This document shows, in pieces, positions 1-8,163 of a DNA stretch of 64,000 nt. The DNA lies in contig CAMMDS010000004.1 in the NCBI GenBank assembly GCA_946495655.1, forward strand, positions 1-64,000, given 5' to 3'. Under the pieces are notes generated by a model. That model did not search any database. It saw only the letters and a list, made by a program, of their open reading frames with translations, and was not told the DNA's origin. Numbering within the stretch: the first letter of the stretch is position 1; the number at the start of each line of letters is the position of its first letter. Source of the DNA: an uncultured Clostridium sp. (GTDB lineage: Bacteria > Bacillota > Clostridia > TANB77 > CAG-508). The translations under genes and the position numbers were made by a program.

Positions 1-266
1 GAAGTATTAATATCTCCAAATAAATACATATCTCTAAATAATTCTGGGAAAGTACACATTCTAGGAAGTGTTGATACAAAGAAGCTTCTTGCATATCTAG
101 TAACATTAGAAATAATTTCTAAACGATCTATATTGCTTGCATCTATTCCTGAAGGAGCAATTAGCTCTTTTATTGTCTTTTTCTTTAAAATTTTAAATTC
201 ATCTGGTCTTGTATAGTCATTAGGCTGTCTTTGTTGTTCTTCTTCTCTTTGTTTTTTCTTTAACAT
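1..266 (-). CDS. VirB4-like T4SS ATPase, N-terminal part
   Basis: This is the first 88 codons of a gene that runs off the left edge of the window. The visible residues read MLKKKQREEEQQRQ, then a segment rich in NDYTRPDEFKILKKKTIKEL, then VTRYARSFFVSTLPRM and ELFRDMYLFGDI. That pattern is typical of the N-terminus of Firmicute VirB4/TraE ATPases, which energise pilus assembly and substrate transfer at the inner membrane. The start is the ATG at 266, placed 8 bases after a strong GAAGGAGG site; it lies inside the 3' end of the upstream gene (overlap of 47 bp), which suggests translational coupling. The ATPase motifs would lie outside the window, so the call rests on the N-terminus and on the PrgI and pilin neighbours. 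Confidence 0.8.
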   Translation of the reverse strand, partial: MLKKKQREEEQQRQPNDYTRPDEFKILKKKTIKELIAPSGIDASNIDRLEIISNVTRYARSFFVSTLPRMCTFPELFRDMYLFGDINT

Positions 267-1458
267 TTATTTCTGTACCTCCTTCTTCTTTTTTCTCTTG
301 TTCTTTCTTTTGTTGTTTTTCTTCATTAACTCTATTTATTGCATCATCTGCAATATCACTTCCAATTATTGTTCTATTTTGTTCGATTATAAGTTCTGCC
401 ATTTGAGATATTAAATCTTCCATATTTTCTTCTTTTTGTCTTAGTGCTTTCTCTTTTGCAGATTGAGCTTCTATTACCTTATCATTTGCTTTATTGAAAC
501 CTTCTTCTTCAATTTTTCTGTCCAGTGCTCTCATTTTCTTATCTAATACGTCTGGAGCTGTTGAGTATAGTTCATCATATCCAGCTCTTAAAGCCTTATC
601 TAATCCAAATGTTTCTTGCTCGTCTCTGTTATATGCTACATATAATAAATCAACCAATTCATTTGAAGTTAAAATTTTTCCATTTACTTCACATCCAGCC
701 AAAGTTCTTGTTAAAGATTGACATCTAGTATATAATTCTGAGAACGCTATATTTTTAATTTCTTCATTATCATAATCATTTTGTCCTAAATCTTCTGGAT
801 AATATGGTACTACTATATAATATTTTTGATTAAGTACATTTTTGTTTAAGCTCATTCTTTCTGTACTATTTATAATGTCTTTTCCATATTCATTTAAATT
901 TCTTTGCTTAGTAAGTTCGTAATATGCTTGATTAATTTGTTCCTTTGAATAATTTCCAGAACTAATCATGTCTTTATATCTTGCTTCTTGTCTAAATAAA
1001 TTATCTTCAATTTCTTGTACTCTATCTCTATATGTTTGTAAACTACTTTCGAGATTTATTGTTCTGGTTTGAACGTATATTTGTATTGGATATCTAATTG
1101 TGTTTAAAAATTGTACAAATCCTTCTTCCACAGAATTTTTTTCTATTTCAGACATAAGATCATAATTGATTCCTTGGCATTCAATTACCATTATGTACTT
1201 TGCTCCATCTTTTTGTATAATCATATTATCTTCAACTCTATCAAACTCCATAAAATCCATTACAGATTCTACTGCATAACTTTTTTCTTTTTGTGTTTTA
1301 TTATTATCTACTGAAATATCTGCTGATTTTGCTTTCGGAGCTTTGTCCTTTTTTGATTTTGATCTAAAATATATTAGTGATAGAATTGCTATTAATATTA
1401 CAATTGCTATAATTACTACTGTTAATATTATTGTCAAAGTTTCTACATTATTTAACAT
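220..1458 (-). CDS. T4SS membrane protein with VirB4-N/TraC-like domain
   Basis: A 412-residue protein with one N-terminal membrane segment (about residues 8-31), then a basic linker. A soluble domain beginning near VMDFMEFDRVEDNMII and continuing through KYIMVIECQGINYDL resembles the accessory N-terminal domain of VirB4-type proteins. A Lys/Glu-rich coiled-coil tail ends in KTKRRRTTKTA. No Walker motifs are present, so it is not an ATPase. It sits between PrgI and VirB4 in the order usual for Firmicute T4SS loci and overlaps VirB4 by 47 bp. It probably links the VirB4 ATPase to the membrane channel. The exact family is uncertain; the secretion context is the stronger evidence. Confidence 0.65.
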   Translation of the reverse strand: MLNNVETLTIILTVVIIAIVILIAILSLIYFRSKSKKDKAPKAKSADISVDNNKTQKEKSYAVESVMDFMEFDRVEDNMIIQKDGAKYIMVIECQGINYDLMSEIEKNSVEEGFVQFLNTIRYPIQIYVQTRTINLESSLQTYRDRVQEIEDNLFRQEARYKDMISSGNYSKEQINQAYYELTKQRNLNEYGKDIINSTERMSLNKNVLNQKYYIVVPYYPEDLGQNDYDNEEIKNIAFSELYTRCQSLTRTLAGCEVNGKILTSNELVDLLYVAYNRDEQETFGLDKALRAGYDELYSTAPDVLDKKMRALDRKIEEEGFNKANDKVIEAQSAKEKALRQKEENMEDLISQMAELIIEQNRTIIGSDIADDAINRVNEEKQQKKEQEKKEEGGTEINVKEKTKRRRTTKTA

Positions 1459-1795
1459 TTGTTTCTTCCTCCTTATAAATATATATCTTTTTTCCCTTTG
1501 TTTTAAATTTTATTGCTCTTCTTATAACGTCGTCTATGTTTTCTCCTCCAGTTTTCTTGGTAAATTCAAACTTTGCTAAATTTGGTACTTTGAAAGTTCC
1601 TATTACAAAGCCAATTAATGCAAAAACTGCTGTAATAATTATTCCAACCATAGTTAAATCAAAAGCTGAAAATATGAAATAAAAAAGTAATCCAATTCCT
1701 CCTGCTATTACAGTGTATATGATGCTTTTACCAGTAAAAATAAATAATATTCTACCTTCTCCTTTAACACTTCTAGGTAAATTATACGTTCCCAT
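1448..1795 (-). CDS. PrgI family T4SS membrane protein
   Basis: A 115-residue protein starting MGTYNLPRSVKGEGRILFIF, the classic N-terminus of the PrgI family of Firmicute conjugation and type IV secretion loci. Two hydrophobic segments follow (about residues 25-47 and 51-68), then a soluble tail. PrgI proteins form part of the inner-membrane channel and usually sit directly upstream of the VirB4 ATPase. Here a VirB4-N-like protein lies between them, overlapping this gene by 11 bp. A good AGGAG site precedes the start. Confidence 0.8.
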   Translation of the reverse strand: MGTYNLPRSVKGEGRILFIFTGKSIIYTVIAGGIGLLFYFIFSAFDLTMVGIIITAVFALIGFVIGTFKVPNLAKFEFTKKTGGENIDDVIRRAIKFKTKGKKIYIYKEEETNVK

Positions 1796-1873
1796 AGACT
1801 CCTCCTTAGTATATAATTGTATATATCATATATTATAGCAGATAATTCTTTAAAAAGATACAAAAAAAGCAAA

Positions 1874-1905
1874 AAAAGTGCATTTTATATGCACTTTTAA
1901 TATAA
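1874..1905 (-). terminator. Hairpin between pilin and prgI (attenuator/terminator)
   Basis: On the minus strand AAAAGTGCAT pairs with ATGCACTTTT and is followed by a T-run. It lies between the last pilin gene and prgI and would terminate most pilin transcripts, allowing more pilin than channel protein. Confidence 0.7.
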
Positions 1906-1937
1906 TTGTAATATTTTTGTAATATTTCTGTAACATT

Positions 1938-2309
1938 TTATACTTCTATATTTGAACCTAATGCAACAACTACTTTTGTTATAGCTGATGCACCAAATAT
2001 TAATATAGCACCAACTAAATATGGTATCATTGTTTTTTTGTATTCGGCTTTTTCTGATGCACTTCCCATCATATATTTTATACCTAATACTAGTAAAACA
2101 ACAACTGCAACAACAACACCAATAGTAGTAATTATTCCTATTATTTGATTACCAATATTAGTCACACTATCAGTTGCAGGAGTTTGTGTGCCTGTAAGTT
2201 GATCAGCAATATCTCCTGGATTCATTGCCAATGCATATGTATTAAATGCAAATACTAACATTAATGCAACAATTAGTATTACTCCAGTTTTCTTAAGTAC
2301 AGTACTCAT
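1938..2309 (-). CDS. VirB2/TrbC-like pilin (paralogue 1)
   Basis: A 123-residue protein with an N-terminal signal-type hydrophobic segment ending around ALA (residues 26-28), a short Pro/Thr-rich spacer, and two membrane helices. The C-terminal half holds the block SEKAEYKKTMIPYLVGA, shared with the two neighbouring genes. This layout is that of VirB2/TrbC major pilins, which are processed and assembled into the T4SS pilus. An AGAGGAGG site precedes the ATG. It is the last of three tandem paralogues and is followed by a hairpin before prgI. Confidence 0.75.
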   Translation of the reverse strand: MSTVLKKTGVILIVALMLVFAFNTYALAMNPGDIADQLTGTQTPATDSVTNIGNQIIGIITTIGVVVAVVVLLVLGIKYMMGSASEKAEYKKTMIPYLVGAILIFGASAITKVVVALGSNIEV

Positions 2310-2380
2310 ATTTTTCCTCCTCTATAATATATTTTTATATAAGTATCTCTTAATTTATTGAGATAATTTTAAAATCATTT

Positions 2381-2767
2381 TTATATTGAACTTAATATTT
2401 CAACTACGAGTTTCCATATAGCAAATGCTCCAAATATAACTACACATCCTGCTATATATGGTATTAATGTTTCTTTTACTTGGGCTTTTTCTGATACACT
2501 GCCCGTCATAAATTTTATTCCAATCGCTAAACCAATAATTACTGCAACAACTACGGCTAAAACTAAAAGTACATTATATATAGTGTCAGACATTGGTTTT
2601 AAGTCGTTTATATTTATAGGTTGAGAATCAGCTCCATCACTTACAAAATCATCAGCTCCTGTTATAATGCCATCAATACTTGTTGCATATGTATTGTTAT
2701 ATGGAATAATAGTAAAGATTATAAACGATATTAATATAATACTTATTATTTTTAATATTGTATTCAC
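2381..2767 (-). CDS. VirB2/TrbC-like pilin (paralogue 2)
   Basis: A 128-residue paralogue of the flanking pilins: N-terminal signal segment, a polar stretch rich in Asp and Gly, then two hydrophobic helices with KFMTGSVSEKAQVKETLIPY between them. It is the most divergent of the three, with AQVKETL replacing AEYKKTM. The start is GTG at 2767 with GGAGGG six bases upstream. It could be a minor pilin or an antigenic/functional variant; the sequence alone does not decide. Confidence 0.72.
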   Translation of the reverse strand: MNTILKIISIILISFIIFTIIPYNNTYATSIDGIITGADDFVSDGADSQPININDLKPMSDTIYNVLLVLAVVVAVIIGLAIGIKFMTGSVSEKAQVKETLIPYIAGCVVIFGAFAIWKLVVEILSSI

Positions 2768-2800
2768 TATATTCCCTCCATTTCCTCACATTTAGTAATT

Positions 2801-3205
2801 TTAAAATCCTTCAACAATAGATGCAATCAAAGCTACTAATTGTGTTATTGCAAAAAACATTATTGTCCCTATAAGATATGGAATCATTGTTTTTTTGTAT
2901 TCGGCTTTTTCAGATATACTTCCAGTCATATACTTAAGTCCTAAAACCATTAATGAAATGAAAGATACCACAACACCTATAACCTGTATCGTACCTATTA
3001 TTACATTTGACATATTCATCATAACGTTTATATCTGACTGAGTTGGATCTTGTGGTTCAAAATCATCTGGATCTATTACTCCTGTTGCTACTTTTATAGA
3101 ACTATTGACTTCAATACTTTTAGCATATATTTTATTAGGAATTATCATTGTTAATATAAATAAGAATATTATGCTAATAATCAATGCTTTTATTGCCTTT
3201 GCCAA
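2801..3205 (-). CDS. VirB2/TrbC-like pilin (paralogue 3, promoter-proximal)
   Basis: A signal-type N-terminus ending near IYA, then an acidic Asp/Pro-rich spacer (GVIDPDDFEPQDPTQSD) and two membrane helices around KYMTGSISEKAEYKKTMIPY. I place the start at the TTG at 3205 because GAGGTGA lies at the right distance; a GTG three codons upstream (3214) is possible but overlaps the ribosome site. It is first in the pilin series, directly behind a good promoter. Its C-terminal block is almost identical to that of paralogue 1 despite a divergent N-terminus. Confidence 0.72.
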   Translation of the reverse strand: MAKAIKALIISIIFLFILTMIIPNKIYAKSIEVNSSIKVATGVIDPDDFEPQDPTQSDINVMMNMSNVIIGTIQVIGVVVSFISLMVLGLKYMTGSISEKAEYKKTMIPYLIGTIMFFAITQLVALIASIVEGF

Positions 3206-3226
3206 TTTCTTCACCTCATTTATTTA

Positions 3227-3255
3227 ATTATAAATGATTTTTTTTTATTTTGCAA
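3227..3255 (-). promoter_or_regulatory. Sigma-A-type promoter of the pilin/T4SS operon
   Basis: TTGCAA at 3255-3250 and TATAAT at 3232-3227 on the minus strand with a 17-bp spacer, just upstream of the first pilin gene. Confidence 0.6.
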
Positions 3256-3329
3256 TATATGATATCATATTTTTGTTCTTTTTGACTATTTGTAACAAAA
3301 AAATAATATTTTTGTAATATTTTTGTAAC

Positions 3330-3364
3330 AAAAGTGAAGTACCTAATACAAGTACTTCACTTTT
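3330..3364 (-). terminator. Terminator downstream of the Spo0E-like gene
   Basis: A perfect 13-bp stem, AAAAGTGAAGTAC with GTACTTCACTTTT, separated by a 9-nt loop. It lies between the Spo0E-like gene and the T4SS promoter and would insulate the two. Confidence 0.75.
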
Positions 3365-3432
3365 ATCCATTATTTAATTTAACAACTTATAATATTATAA
3401 TAATGAATATATTCAAATTCAATCTCGAACAA

Positions 3433-3615
3433 TTATCTTTTAACTTTAACCTTTTTCTTTACATTGTCTTTCCTTAAATCAAGTTCTGTTTTATAATATT
3501 CCGCAATTAGTTGGTCGAGCTCTACACTTATTTTATAAGTGATGGAATAATCATCTCCATTAATTATACTATTATTTAGTTCTTCTCTTAATCTACATAT
3601 TTCTTCTTTTAGCAT
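3433..3615 (-). CDS. Spo0E-like aspartyl-phosphate phosphatase
   Basis: A 60-residue protein with two predicted helices. The second carries SVELDQLIAEYYK, which matches the family signature (S-x-x-L-D-x-L-I) of Spo0E proteins. These small phosphatases remove the phosphoryl group from Spo0A~P and delay sporulation. The first helix (EEICRLREELNNSI) fits the usual antiparallel two-helix fold, and the length is normal. GGAG lies about 9 bases before the ATG. The lysine-rich tail is a lineage-specific addition. Its presence implies a Spo0A-type sporulation pathway in the host. Confidence 0.8.
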   Translation of the reverse strand: MLKEEICRLREELNNSIINGDDYSITYKISVELDQLIAEYYKTELDLRKDNVKKKVKVKR

Positions 3616-3755
3616 AACCCCACTCTCCTTTTCTACTTTTTTCTTTTGTATATTTTAAAAATAACATATTTTTTTATACTAGTCAACTGTTTTTTGTTGA
3701 TTTCAAGCGGTTTACGCCAACTTTCGTGTGCTTTTTTTCGACATTCTTCTACACT
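3616..3755. other. Intergenic, no gene seen
   Basis: T-rich on the plus strand. I see no coding sequence or clear hairpin. It probably holds the promoter of the Spo0E-like gene, but no convincing -35/-10 pair stands out. Confidence 0.4.
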
Positions 3756-5045
3756 TTATTTTTTTGATTTACATTTAACTACAGACATTACCATATTCTC
3801 TTTTTTAAAGACATTTTTCAAAATGCTTTCTGTGTATTCCTTTGTTACACTATTATATTTTTCTATATAATCAAAACTATCTATTTGTTTCATCTTGTCT
3901 GCCAAAAACATTCTTGCTATATTTCCAACACTGTTATATTCTGCTACATAATCTCCATAGATTTTTTTTCTTATTCTACTAAAATGTTCTTCATTTAAAC
4001 CTTTATTTTGAAATTCATCTACAATATTTCCAATTTTTTCTTTCACAATATCAGGATTCTTTGATTGACCAGAAATTAAAATATGTGCGTATTCATCACT
4101 AAATTCATAATCTAAATCTGGTTGAGATATTAATATTCCTTCTTCATATAATTCTTTATATGTTTCAGAACTTTTGCCAATTATCATATTTAATAATATT
4201 TCTATTGCTATATGTTTTTTTACAATCTCTTCTTTATCATTCAAGCCTTCTATATCTTTGTATCCAATAGCAAAAATTGGCACACTTACTTCCATTTCTA
4301 TTTCATTATATGGCTTATTTATTGAGTTTTCCTTAGTAGGATATATTCTCTTTATCTCTCCTTGTTCATTTTTTTGTATTAATCTCTTTTTTATTTCTTC
4401 TAGTAATTTTTCAGGTTCAAAATTCCCACATACAACCATTATCATATTAGATGGATTATAGAATGTGTTATAACATTTATATAAAACATCTGGTGTGATT
4501 TTGCTTATAGATTCTACACTTCCTGCAATATCTATTTTTATAGGGTTTTCTTTATACATACAATCCATTGCATTCATGTATAATCTCCAACTTGGCTCAT
4601 CATCATACATTTTAATTTCTTGAGCAATTATTCCTTTTTCTTTTTCTACATTTTCATCTGTAAAATATGGATGTTGTACATAATCCATTAATTCATCTAA
4701 ACCTTTATAAAAATTATCTGTGCATTCAAATAAATATGCAGTATGGTCATTTGTTGTGTATGCATTTGCTTCTAACCCTAATGCCATCAAAGTATCTAGA
4801 CTGTTAGTTCCATCTGGTTGTTCAAACATTTTATGTTCTAAAAAATGTGCAACTCCATCTGGAATGAATACTTCTTCACCAGTATCTGGCATAATAAATC
4901 TATTATCAATTGAACCAAAATGTGTACCCCAAATAATATATTTTTTATCTAAATTAGGTTTAGGTATTATTATTGCTGTCATACCATTATCTAATTTTTC
5001 TATATATTCCTTTTCTTTTATTCTTGAGCTTTCTATTATTTTCAT
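3756..5045 (-). CDS. M16 family peptidase, YmfH-type
   Basis: A 429-residue M16 (pitrilysin/insulinase) metallopeptidase. The inverted zinc motif HFLEH is at residues 67-71, followed about 70 residues later by the conserved Glu of EKGIIAQEIKMY, so the catalytic site looks intact. It follows the catalytically dead M16 partner with a 42-bp gap. The pair corresponds to the YmfF/YmfH pair of Bacillus, which family annotation links to EF-P 5-aminopentanol modification; I infer a heterodimer in which this subunit is the active half. The ATG is preceded by AAAGGA. Confidence 0.85.
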   Translation of the reverse strand: MKIIESSRIKEKEYIEKLDNGMTAIIIPKPNLDKKYIIWGTHFGSIDNRFIMPDTGEEVFIPDGVAHFLEHKMFEQPDGTNSLDTLMALGLEANAYTTNDHTAYLFECTDNFYKGLDELMDYVQHPYFTDENVEKEKGIIAQEIKMYDDEPSWRLYMNAMDCMYKENPIKIDIAGSVESISKITPDVLYKCYNTFYNPSNMIMVVCGNFEPEKLLEEIKKRLIQKNEQGEIKRIYPTKENSINKPYNEIEMEVSVPIFAIGYKDIEGLNDKEEIVKKHIAIEILLNMIIGKSSETYKELYEEGILISQPDLDYEFSDEYAHILISGQSKNPDIVKEKIGNIVDEFQNKGLNEEHFSRIRKKIYGDYVAEYNSVGNIARMFLADKMKQIDSFDYIEKYNSVTKEYTESILKNVFKKENMVMSVVKCKSKK

Positions 5046-5087
5046 TTAATATCATCCTTTCAAAAATTGCAGTTAAAAAAGTTGTTC

Positions 5088-6362
5088 TTAATCTCTTAAA
5101 AAGTATATTGTGTTAATCCAAATATCTTTTGCTACTTCTAGTATATCTTGTTTAGAAACTCTTTTAATCTTATCTACATATTTTTCTAGACTTGTAAATG
5201 TATCAGATAATTCTTGTCCATAATAGTATGTTATTTCTGAATCTTGTTCTGATGTAATACTATTTATTGAAGCTACGATTAATTCTTTAGAATTATTTAT
5301 ATCTTCATCTGTAAAGTTTCCATTTTTCATGTCTTCGATTTGTTCTTTAATTGTACTTAATGCTTTTTCATAATTCGCTATTTCAATTCCACATCTTATA
5401 AATATAGCGCTTTTTTGTCTTCTAAAAGTTGATCCAGCAGTATATGCTAAACTATTTTTCTCTCTTACATTTTGGAAAAGTTTAGAATTTGCTCCTCCAC
5501 CAAGTATTGCATTGTATACAGATGTAATGTATTTTGCCCCATCTTTTTGACTGTTTGCATTTAATCCTATAACTAGATTTCCTTGTCCTACTTGCATATG
5601 TTCTTCTACAACATTTTCTTCTCCTTTATCTGCTACTTCTGATTTTTCTTTGTTTACAATATATATTGGTTCTCTTTCTGTTAATTTCTTTATTTCCTCA
5701 TTATTCTTAATTAGTAGATTTATATTATCATTTTCTATCTCTCCAGATACAAAAATATCAATCTTACATTCGCTTATTATTTTTTTATAGTATTCATATA
5801 AATCTTGAGCTGTAATTTTGTCTAGGTCTTCTATATATCCATATTTATATAATCCGTAAGGCTCATTTTTGAACATTTCTTCAATACATCTCTCAAAAGA
5901 ATATACTCTCTTATTATCTATTTTAGATTCTATGATTTGTTTCAATTTTTCTTTTTCACTTTGTACATATTCTTCTTTAAAACCATTATTTTCTATTAAT
6001 GGATTAAATATTATATCAAATAAAATTTCTATACATTTTTTTGTTAATTCTTCTTTTTCTGGTAAAAAGCTTTCATTAATTGCTTCTAAATAAAATTTCA
6101 TAATATGATTATCACCAGTTTTTTCTATTCCACAGTCAAAACTTGCTCCATACATTTCCTCTAATTTCTTACTGATTAAATCTTGAGATTTTATATTTTG
6201 AGTTCCTCTTCTTAAAATTGCAGTAATCAACGCATTCTTAGTTACGTTTTCTCTACTTAAAGGTGTAGCTAAAAATACTGCAAATAAATTCGTTTTAAAT
6301 TTATTTGTTTTTATATTATGGATTGTAATACCCTTTTTTATTTCTGTTTTTGAATAATTCAT
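5088..6362 (-). CDS. M16-like protein without zinc site, YmfF-type
   Basis: A 424-residue protein with the two-domain M16 fold. The N-terminal half lacks HxxEH: the equivalent region reads LITAILRRGTQNIKSQDL. The C-terminal half keeps the substrate-binding block GGGANSKLFQNVREKNSLAYTAGS. This division of labour (one subunit with zinc, one with the R/Y motif) is seen in mitochondrial processing peptidase-like pairs and in YmfF/YmfH. It is upstream of and co-oriented with the active subunit, surely in one operon. AGGAGAG lies before the ATG. Confidence 0.82.
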   Translation of the reverse strand: MNYSKTEIKKGITIHNIKTNKFKTNLFAVFLATPLSRENVTKNALITAILRRGTQNIKSQDLISKKLEEMYGASFDCGIEKTGDNHIMKFYLEAINESFLPEKEELTKKCIEILFDIIFNPLIENNGFKEEYVQSEKEKLKQIIESKIDNKRVYSFERCIEEMFKNEPYGLYKYGYIEDLDKITAQDLYEYYKKIISECKIDIFVSGEIENDNINLLIKNNEEIKKLTEREPIYIVNKEKSEVADKGEENVVEEHMQVGQGNLVIGLNANSQKDGAKYITSVYNAILGGGANSKLFQNVREKNSLAYTAGSTFRRQKSAIFIRCGIEIANYEKALSTIKEQIEDMKNGNFTDEDINNSKELIVASINSITSEQDSEITYYYGQELSDTFTSLEKYVDKIKRVSKQDILEVAKDIWINTIYFLRD

Positions 6363-6443
6363 ATTTTCTCTCCTTCCATTTTATCATCTTTCTTATTATA
6401 ATATTATTTTTGTAAAGTATACAAGTATTTTATTGCAAACTAT

Positions 6444-6480
6444 AAAAACTGAAAACTAGATTATCTAATTTTCAGTTTTT
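6444..6480 (-). terminator. Terminator of rpsU
   Basis: AAAAACTGAAAACTAG pairs imperfectly with CTAATTTTCAGTTTTT; on the minus strand the stem ends in a T-run just after the rpsU stop. Confidence 0.7.
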
Positions 6481-6488
6481 TATATGTA

Positions 6489-6659
6489 TTAAAATTTTCT
6501 TTTTCTAGCAGCCTCTGATTTTTTCTTTCTTTTAACACTTGGTTTTTCATAGTGCTCTCTTTTTCTTACTTCTTGAAGTACACCATTTCTAGCGCATTGT
6601 CTTTTAAACCTTTTTAAGGCATCTTCTATATTACCATTATTAACTTTAACCTCTGACAT
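6489..6659 (-). CDS. rpsU: 30S ribosomal protein S21
   Basis: A 56-codon gene encoding [20 protein letters not shown], then [20 protein letters not shown] and a basic tail ending [10 protein letters not shown]. This is a full-length bS21, the small-subunit protein near the anti-Shine-Dalgarno region of 16S rRNA. The residues [11 protein letters not shown] and REHYEKPS are diagnostic. GGAAGGAGGGG lies 8 bases before the ATG, and a near-consensus promoter lies about 80 bp upstream, so this is a strongly expressed single-gene unit. Confidence 0.97.
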   Translation of the reverse strand: MSEVKVNNGNIEDALKRFKRQCARNGVLQEVRKREHYEKPSVKRKKKSEAARKRKF

Positions 6660-6741
6660 TTTATTCCCCTCCTTCCAGTATTACACATATATGTGTTCAG
6701 TGTGGGATTTCATTATGTTCTTTCATTCGTGAACAAATATT

Positions 6742-6770
6742 ATTATACTTAAAACTCTATATTTTGTCAA
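6742..6770 (-). promoter_or_regulatory. Consensus promoter of rpsU
   Basis: TTGACA (6770-6765) and TATAAT (6747-6742) on the minus strand with a 17-bp spacer: a perfect sigma-A promoter. The leader contains a small palindrome, ACACATATATGTGT. Confidence 0.85.
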
Positions 6771-6813
6771 TACTGGAATGAAGGTTTTGGCAATTTTATC
6801 CAAATTTTTGTCA

Positions 6814-8031
6814 TTATTTAATTCTAATTCTATCTCCAACATAAATTAAGTTTGGATTTAATATATCATTTTTCTTTACTAGGTCATCTACAGTTGTATT
6901 ATATTTTAATGCAATTTCTGATAATGTATCTCCTCTTTTTACTGTATAAAAACTTTCTGAATTTTCTTTATTTGTTCTAATCTTTATTGTTTCACCTGCA
7001 TATATCAAATTTGGATTTTGTATATTATTTAAATTTACTAGACTAATTACAGTTGTATCATGTTCTAATGCAATTTCTGATAAAGTATCTCCTTTCTTTA
7101 TAGTATATATTATTATATTTTCAGAACTGTTATTTTCACTTTCACTATTATTATGATTGCACGATATTGTTAATATTTCTCCAACAAAAATCAAGTTTGG
7201 ATTTTGTAAATCATTTATTAATACTAAATGATTTACAGTTGTATTATGCTCTAATGCAATTTCCGATAATGTATCTCCTCTCTTTACTTTATATAAGATT
7301 CTGTCCTCTTTATCACATTTAGGATCTTCTACACTAGGTACTTCTTCTACATTATTTAATAATATATCTTCTGTAAACTCATCTAAATCTACATTTCCAC
7401 TTATTCCACTAATTCTTCCGGTAGAAGAATATTGATATCCAACCCAATTTTTCCAATTTCCATTGTCTTGAGGTTCACTTACACCATATTGTGCGACCCA
7501 TAATGGTTCATTTGCAACTTCGCTATTAAATACATATTTAGCATCATATGTATTACTGTATACTACAACATCTTTTCCAGATAATCTTTTTACTTCTTTC
7601 ATATATACTACTGCTATTTCATTTATTTGAGATTTATTTAAGCTTCCAAATGATTCGAAATCCATTGCTAATTTACAATCTATTTGTTTTCCTGATATTA
7701 ATGATACAAAAAATTGGGCTTGCAGTTTAGCATCTTCAACACTTCTTGCAGTCATGTAATGATATACCCCTATTTTTAATCCATTTCTTTTTGCTTCTTC
7801 ATAGTTTCTTTCAAATTGAGCATCTTTATAGCTAAAACCTTGACCTGCCCTTATATATACCATTTCTATTCCCGCTTCTTTTACTCTTGCGAAATTGATA
7901 CTTCCTTGCCATTCACTTACATCTATTCCTTTGTATATTACATTACTTGATGGTGATAATGCATACACTGGAACAGAAATTATTAATAAAATTATAAGAA
8001 TAAAAGTTCCTGTTAGTATTTTTTTATGCAT
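6814..8031 (-). CDS. Secreted GH25 lysozyme with three LysM repeats
   Basis: A signal peptide (hydrophobic ILTGTFILIILLIISVPVYA) is followed by a GH25 muramidase domain: GIDVSEWQG near its start, the DFESFG acidic motif, and WVAQYG near its end. Three LysM domains follow, each with the pattern Y-(T/K)-V/I-K-(R/K)-G-D-T-L-S-E-I-A-L. GH25 enzymes hydrolyse the MurNAc-GlcNAc bond and LysM binds the glycan, so this is an exported peptidoglycan hydrolase for wall turnover or lysis of competitors. I start at the ATG at 8031 because AAAGGAG lies 8 bases upstream; an in-frame ATG six codons earlier overlaps that site. Confidence 0.92.
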   Translation of the reverse strand: MHKKILTGTFILIILLIISVPVYALSPSSNVIYKGIDVSEWQGSINFARVKEAGIEMVYIRAGQGFSYKDAQFERNYEEAKRNGLKIGVYHYMTARSVEDAKLQAQFFVSLISGKQIDCKLAMDFESFGSLNKSQINEIAVVYMKEVKRLSGKDVVVYSNTYDAKYVFNSEVANEPLWVAQYGVSEPQDNGNWKNWVGYQYSSTGRISGISGNVDLDEFTEDILLNNVEEVPSVEDPKCDKEDRILYKVKRGDTLSEIALEHNTTVNHLVLINDLQNPNLIFVGEILTISCNHNNSESENNSSENIIIYTIKKGDTLSEIALEHDTTVISLVNLNNIQNPNLIYAGETIKIRTNKENSESFYTVKRGDTLSEIALKYNTTVDDLVKKNDILNPNLIYVGDRIRIK

Positions 8032-8090
8032 TGAAAAAGCTCCTTTCATATATATTTCACTAATATATTATGAATAAAGCTTTTGTTTTG

Positions 8091-8112
8091 ATATAATATA
8101 ATATAATATAAT
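8091..8112. repeat. Short ATATA tandem repeat
   Basis: About four pentanucleotide units of ATATA between the lysozyme and the cysteine-synthase-like gene. It is a low-complexity tract that may supply a -10-like element. Confidence 0.4.
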
Positions 8113-8163
8113 TTATAATTTGCTATATAGAACTTAGATTTATGATATCATAATTTAATTATT

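Noticed and set aside
1111-1314. Plus-strand frames opposite the T4SS, M16 and other minus-strand genes
   Set aside because: They lie wholly inside well-supported genes, lack ribosome sites and have low-complexity Phe/Ile/Ser-rich products.
8091-8112. CRISPR-like or functional repeat array
   Set aside because: Only a pentanucleotide AT tract of about four units, with no spacers. I saw no CRISPR array anywhere in the window.
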